DNA of 64,000 bases from NCBI RefSeq assembly GCF_001277345.1, contig NZ_LIUT01000001.1, forward strand, positions 3,150,430-3,214,429. Reading direction: 5' to 3'. A program made the translations under genes and the position numbers. A model generated the notes under the pieces. The model searched no databases, was not told where the DNA came from, and saw only the letters and a program-made list of their open reading frames with translations. The number at the start of each line of letters is the position of its first letter. The stretch's first letter is position 1. Positions 61,968-64,000 of this stretch are shown in pieces. This stretch comes from Paenibacillus solani (GTDB lineage: Bacteria; Bacillota; Bacilli; Paenibacillales; Paenibacillaceae).

Positions 61968-62480
61968 TCATTCATCATCTAAAGTGATTTCATTAATAAC
62001 ATCAAGGTCTATGGTTTCAGTGTGAATTTCTCCATCGTTATCATTCCATGTAATGGTCAATGTTGAGCTCTCAAAGGTCGTCCTGTCCTTATTTAATTCT
62101 CCATATGAGTATGAACTTGTAATGGCACCTGTACTATTTAAGTTACTTAATAATGACACCGATCCGTTGTATGAGCTGGCTACAGTTGAATATACTACTT
62201 CTTCCTTATTATTAATTCTTTCTTTAAATTGAAACGAATAATATGTGCTTTTATCTATTTGGGTTGAATCTCCCTTGAATACTAATTTTGCATCCCCTCT
62301 CAGAATTTTGTGTGGGGAAATTAATATTTTATATCCTACAACATCCCATTGTTCTCCCGTACCATCCAGTGTGAATAAGTGAACATCTGTGTTCACGTTT
62401 AGCTTATTAAAATACATGTAACTCCAAATTCCATTCGACAGTATGATTACTCCTAAGCAGATTACAATAATTTTTTTCAT
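61968..62480 (-). CDS. Membrane-anchored or secreted protein of unknown function
   Basis: 170 residues. An N-terminal signal or anchor (MKKIIVICLGVIILSNGIWS) has no lipobox Cys, so it is probably a membrane-tethered outside protein. The rest is beta-rich and Ser/Thr-rich (SYNGSVSLLSNLNSTGAITS). AAAGGAAT precedes the ATG. It overlaps the longer GNAT frame by 11 bp. Not recognised. Confidence 0.68.
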   Translation of the reverse strand: MKKIIVICLGVIILSNGIWSYMYFNKLNVNTDVHLFTLDGTGEQWDVVGYKILISPHKILRGDAKLVFKGDSTQIDKSTYYSFQFKERINNKEEVVYSTVASSYNGSVSLLSNLNSTGAITSSYSYGELNKDRTTFESSTLTITWNDNDGEIHTETIDLDVINEITLDDE

Positions 62481-62539
62481 TTCTATTCCTTTCTTGGGTT
62501 ACCCATTTGACAATCAGTTATAGCACATGATGTTCTGGA

Positions 62540-63070
62540 TCAATTTGTTATCTCTATATCGATTTTCTTCCTGAACTTTTCATTATTATCCTCTCGATAA
62601 AATAAACCCACACTTGATACAGAGAAAACGTGCTTTGAGCGGAAGTAGGGGGATATATCTTTTCTCATTTCTTCAATCGCACTTTCTGACAGCCTTGATT
62701 TTCTTGCGATCGTAATATGAGGCTTATAATGCTCCAATTCAAAGCACTTCCTGATTTGTTCCTCATCCGCGTCAAAAACAGAAACTAGACGTTTATGTAA
62801 CTCTATCAATTCATCTGATATGATTTCCAAGTATAATACATCTTTATTTCCAAAATAGTTCGGCAATCCAACTGTTACTTCAAATATCCCCGAATTAGAT
62901 ATTATATTCCGACATGCGGGTAACCACTTCATATCATCTGAAATACCACAAGACGCCTTCACCGTTATGTGAGGTTCAGAGCTACTGACATATTTATATT
63001 TTCCCCTTACCGTTATAATCTTTTCGCAAATATCGAAGGATGGAACAATAGCAAATGCATACTCCCCCAT
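62540..63070 (-). CDS. 2'-5' RNA ligase (LigT)-family protein
   Basis: 176 residues with two HxT motifs: His34-Ile-Thr36 in EPHITVKA and His118-Ile-Thr120 in YKPHITIARK, the catalytic pairs of the 2H phosphoesterase superfamily. Members ligate or hydrolyse 2'-5' RNA or cyclic phosphodiesters. AGGAGGAAT precedes the ATG. Single gene; partner unknown. Confidence 0.88.
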   Translation of the reverse strand: MGEYAFAIVPSFDICEKIITVRGKYKYVSSSEPHITVKASCGISDDMKWLPACRNIISNSGIFEVTVGLPNYFGNKDVLYLEIISDELIELHKRLVSVFDADEEQIRKCFELEHYKPHITIARKSRLSESAIEEMRKDISPYFRSKHVFSVSSVGLFYREDNNEKFRKKIDIEITN

Positions 63071-63153
63071 CTGTCATTCCTCCTAAAGTAATGTCCATTA
63101 TTTGTCACCAGCAGGTTCTTATATATATTACCTGCCTCCATTGATCAAATGTA

Positions 63154-63825
63154 CTATTCTTCTAACTTTGAAGCAATAATTACGGCTTGTTGTGGTGTTA
63201 ACAATATTTCGGTTGCTGCTAGTTTAGGATGATTCAACCAGTAATCTCGTACAACATCTCGCTTTCCTCTCCACTCAGCTGGCCAATACTCTTCTGGTGT
63301 AAGATCATCCATGATTAAAACCCCGCCTACTTTCAATAACTTGAACAGCTCTTGAGCATATGTACTCTTTGCATCGGCAGCATCGGCAAAAACAAAATCA
63401 AAAGGACCCTTGTTGATAATCTCTTTCCAGTCTGCGACAATGAACTCTACATTATATTGAGTGAAAAGGGGTTTAATAGCTCCAACATAATCTTGCTGAT
63501 TATCAATTGATATGAGATTAGAGCTGTTTGCTGACATCGAAGAGACAATCCAAGAGGTACTAACTCCCAAGCCCGTACCGATTTCTAAAATGTTACCTTT
63601 AACTTGACCAATTAACGTATAAAGGAATCTACCAAACTCATCCGTACATGACTGTGTGAATCCATATTCACTTGCGAGTGATTTTTGTTTTTTTAACCAG
63701 CTCAGGTATGTAAGAGTTACTTCGATAAACTGTACGCATCCTAGTCTCCCTTCGTCAACCTTTTTATAATGAAATAAATAATATTCAATGTTATTCCTAT
63801 AAAGATTAATATTATTGGATGACAA
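63154..63825 (-). CDS. Class I SAM-dependent O-methyltransferase-like protein
   Basis: 223 residues. SAM motif I GNILEIGTGLGVSTSWIV, motif II NLISIDNQQDY, then FIVADWKEIINKGPFDFVFA and GGVLIMDDLTPEEYW. The layout fits O-methyltransferase family 3-like enzymes. The start is uncertain (a TTG at 63823-63825 with only a distant GGGAG). Substrate unknown. Confidence 0.82.
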   Translation of the reverse strand: MSSNNINLYRNNIEYYLFHYKKVDEGRLGCVQFIEVTLTYLSWLKKQKSLASEYGFTQSCTDEFGRFLYTLIGQVKGNILEIGTGLGVSTSWIVSSMSANSSNLISIDNQQDYVGAIKPLFTQYNVEFIVADWKEIINKGPFDFVFADAADAKSTYAQELFKLLKVGGVLIMDDLTPEEYWPAEWRGKRDVVRDYWLNHPKLAATEILLTPQQAVIIASKLEE

Positions 63826-64000
63826 AATTGACTAACAACTCCCGAGTCGGTATGTATTTCGAAAGCTAGTTTATTAAATTCAACACCTTTAATAATCGAT
63901 CCCTTAAGCTGTATGAGTGTAAATGGATCGGCTACACTTAGTTAGACAATAAAGATAAGGGCTTGTAGAATAAGCAGATAAGATTAAAGGAGCGGATCTA
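63826..64000. other. No gene seen at the right edge
   Basis: 175 bp of AT-rich sequence holding the upstream part of the last methyltransferase gene; no frame, repeat or hairpin that I can support. Confidence 0.6.

Noticed and set aside
1..64000. CRISPR array, tRNA, rRNA, insertion sequence or phage module
   Set aside because: No regularly spaced repeats, no tRNA-like cloverleaf or rRNA, no transposase, integrase or phage protein motif was seen on either strand.

Overview
The window looks like a chromosomal segment of a low-to-medium GC Gram-positive bacterium of the Bacillales, most likely a Paenibacillus. The reasons are Firmicute-type ribosome binding sites (AGGAGG class) with frequent GTG and TTG starts, lipoprotein signal peptides, a membrane-bound AraC regulator of the YesS/YtdP type, LplB/YtcP-type sugar permeases, a FusB/FusC-like protein and many small GNAT acetyltransferases. 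No rRNA, tRNA, CRISPR array, transposase or phage gene was seen.

Layout. 1-1.9 kb: a partial methyltransferase, a duplicated-domain unknown protein and a DinB-like protein. 2.2-15.7 kb: a GC-rich glycan-use locus with a GH3 enzyme, a large clan GH-A enzyme and a GH29 alpha-L-fucosidase (all minus), a solute-binding lipoprotein, a membrane-bound AraC regulator and, divergently, two ABC sugar permeases. Together these would import fucose-containing oligosaccharides and trim them inside the cell. 15.8-17.3 kb: a SUKH-4-type immunity protein and a gene broken by an in-frame TAG. 17.6-21.8 kb: glycerol dehydrogenase and a fused dihydroxyacetone kinase, divergent from a PocR-domain AraC regulator (glycerol to DHA to DHAP). 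21.8-26.9 kb: a TetR, MFS, FtsX-like permease and ATPase efflux operon with a palindromic operator in front of the TetR gene. 27.1-31.6 kb: a small beta/gamma-crystallin-like protein, a GNAT, a two-component system and a divergent BcrAB-like ABC transporter.

31.7-36.9 kb: an AT-richer island of small minus-strand genes (GNATs, two GyrI-like proteins, a YqeK-like HD protein, a C39-like peptidase) including a pheA reduced to its two ends. 37.3-42.3 kb: a complete urease operon ureABCEFGD behind a leader with unusually strong, overlapping self-complementary segments. 43.0-48.0 kb: a convergent five-gene nickel/peptide-type ABC importer, probably supplying Ni to urease. 48.4-63.8 kb: a second island of small minus-strand genes: GNATs, a VOC protein, a HAD phosphatase, an ECF sigma/anti-sigma pair, an SDR, an EF-G-binding (fusidic acid resistance type) protein, methyltransferases, an APH-like kinase, a 2'-5' RNA ligase-like protein, an amber-interrupted GNAT and a Nudix remnant.

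The observations most worth following up are the urease leader (three perfect 11-12 bp inverted repeats plus a segment that can pair with the ureA Shine-Dalgarno), the nested inverted repeats ahead of the FusB-like gene, two genes interrupted by in-frame amber codons but otherwise intact, and the internally deleted pheA.
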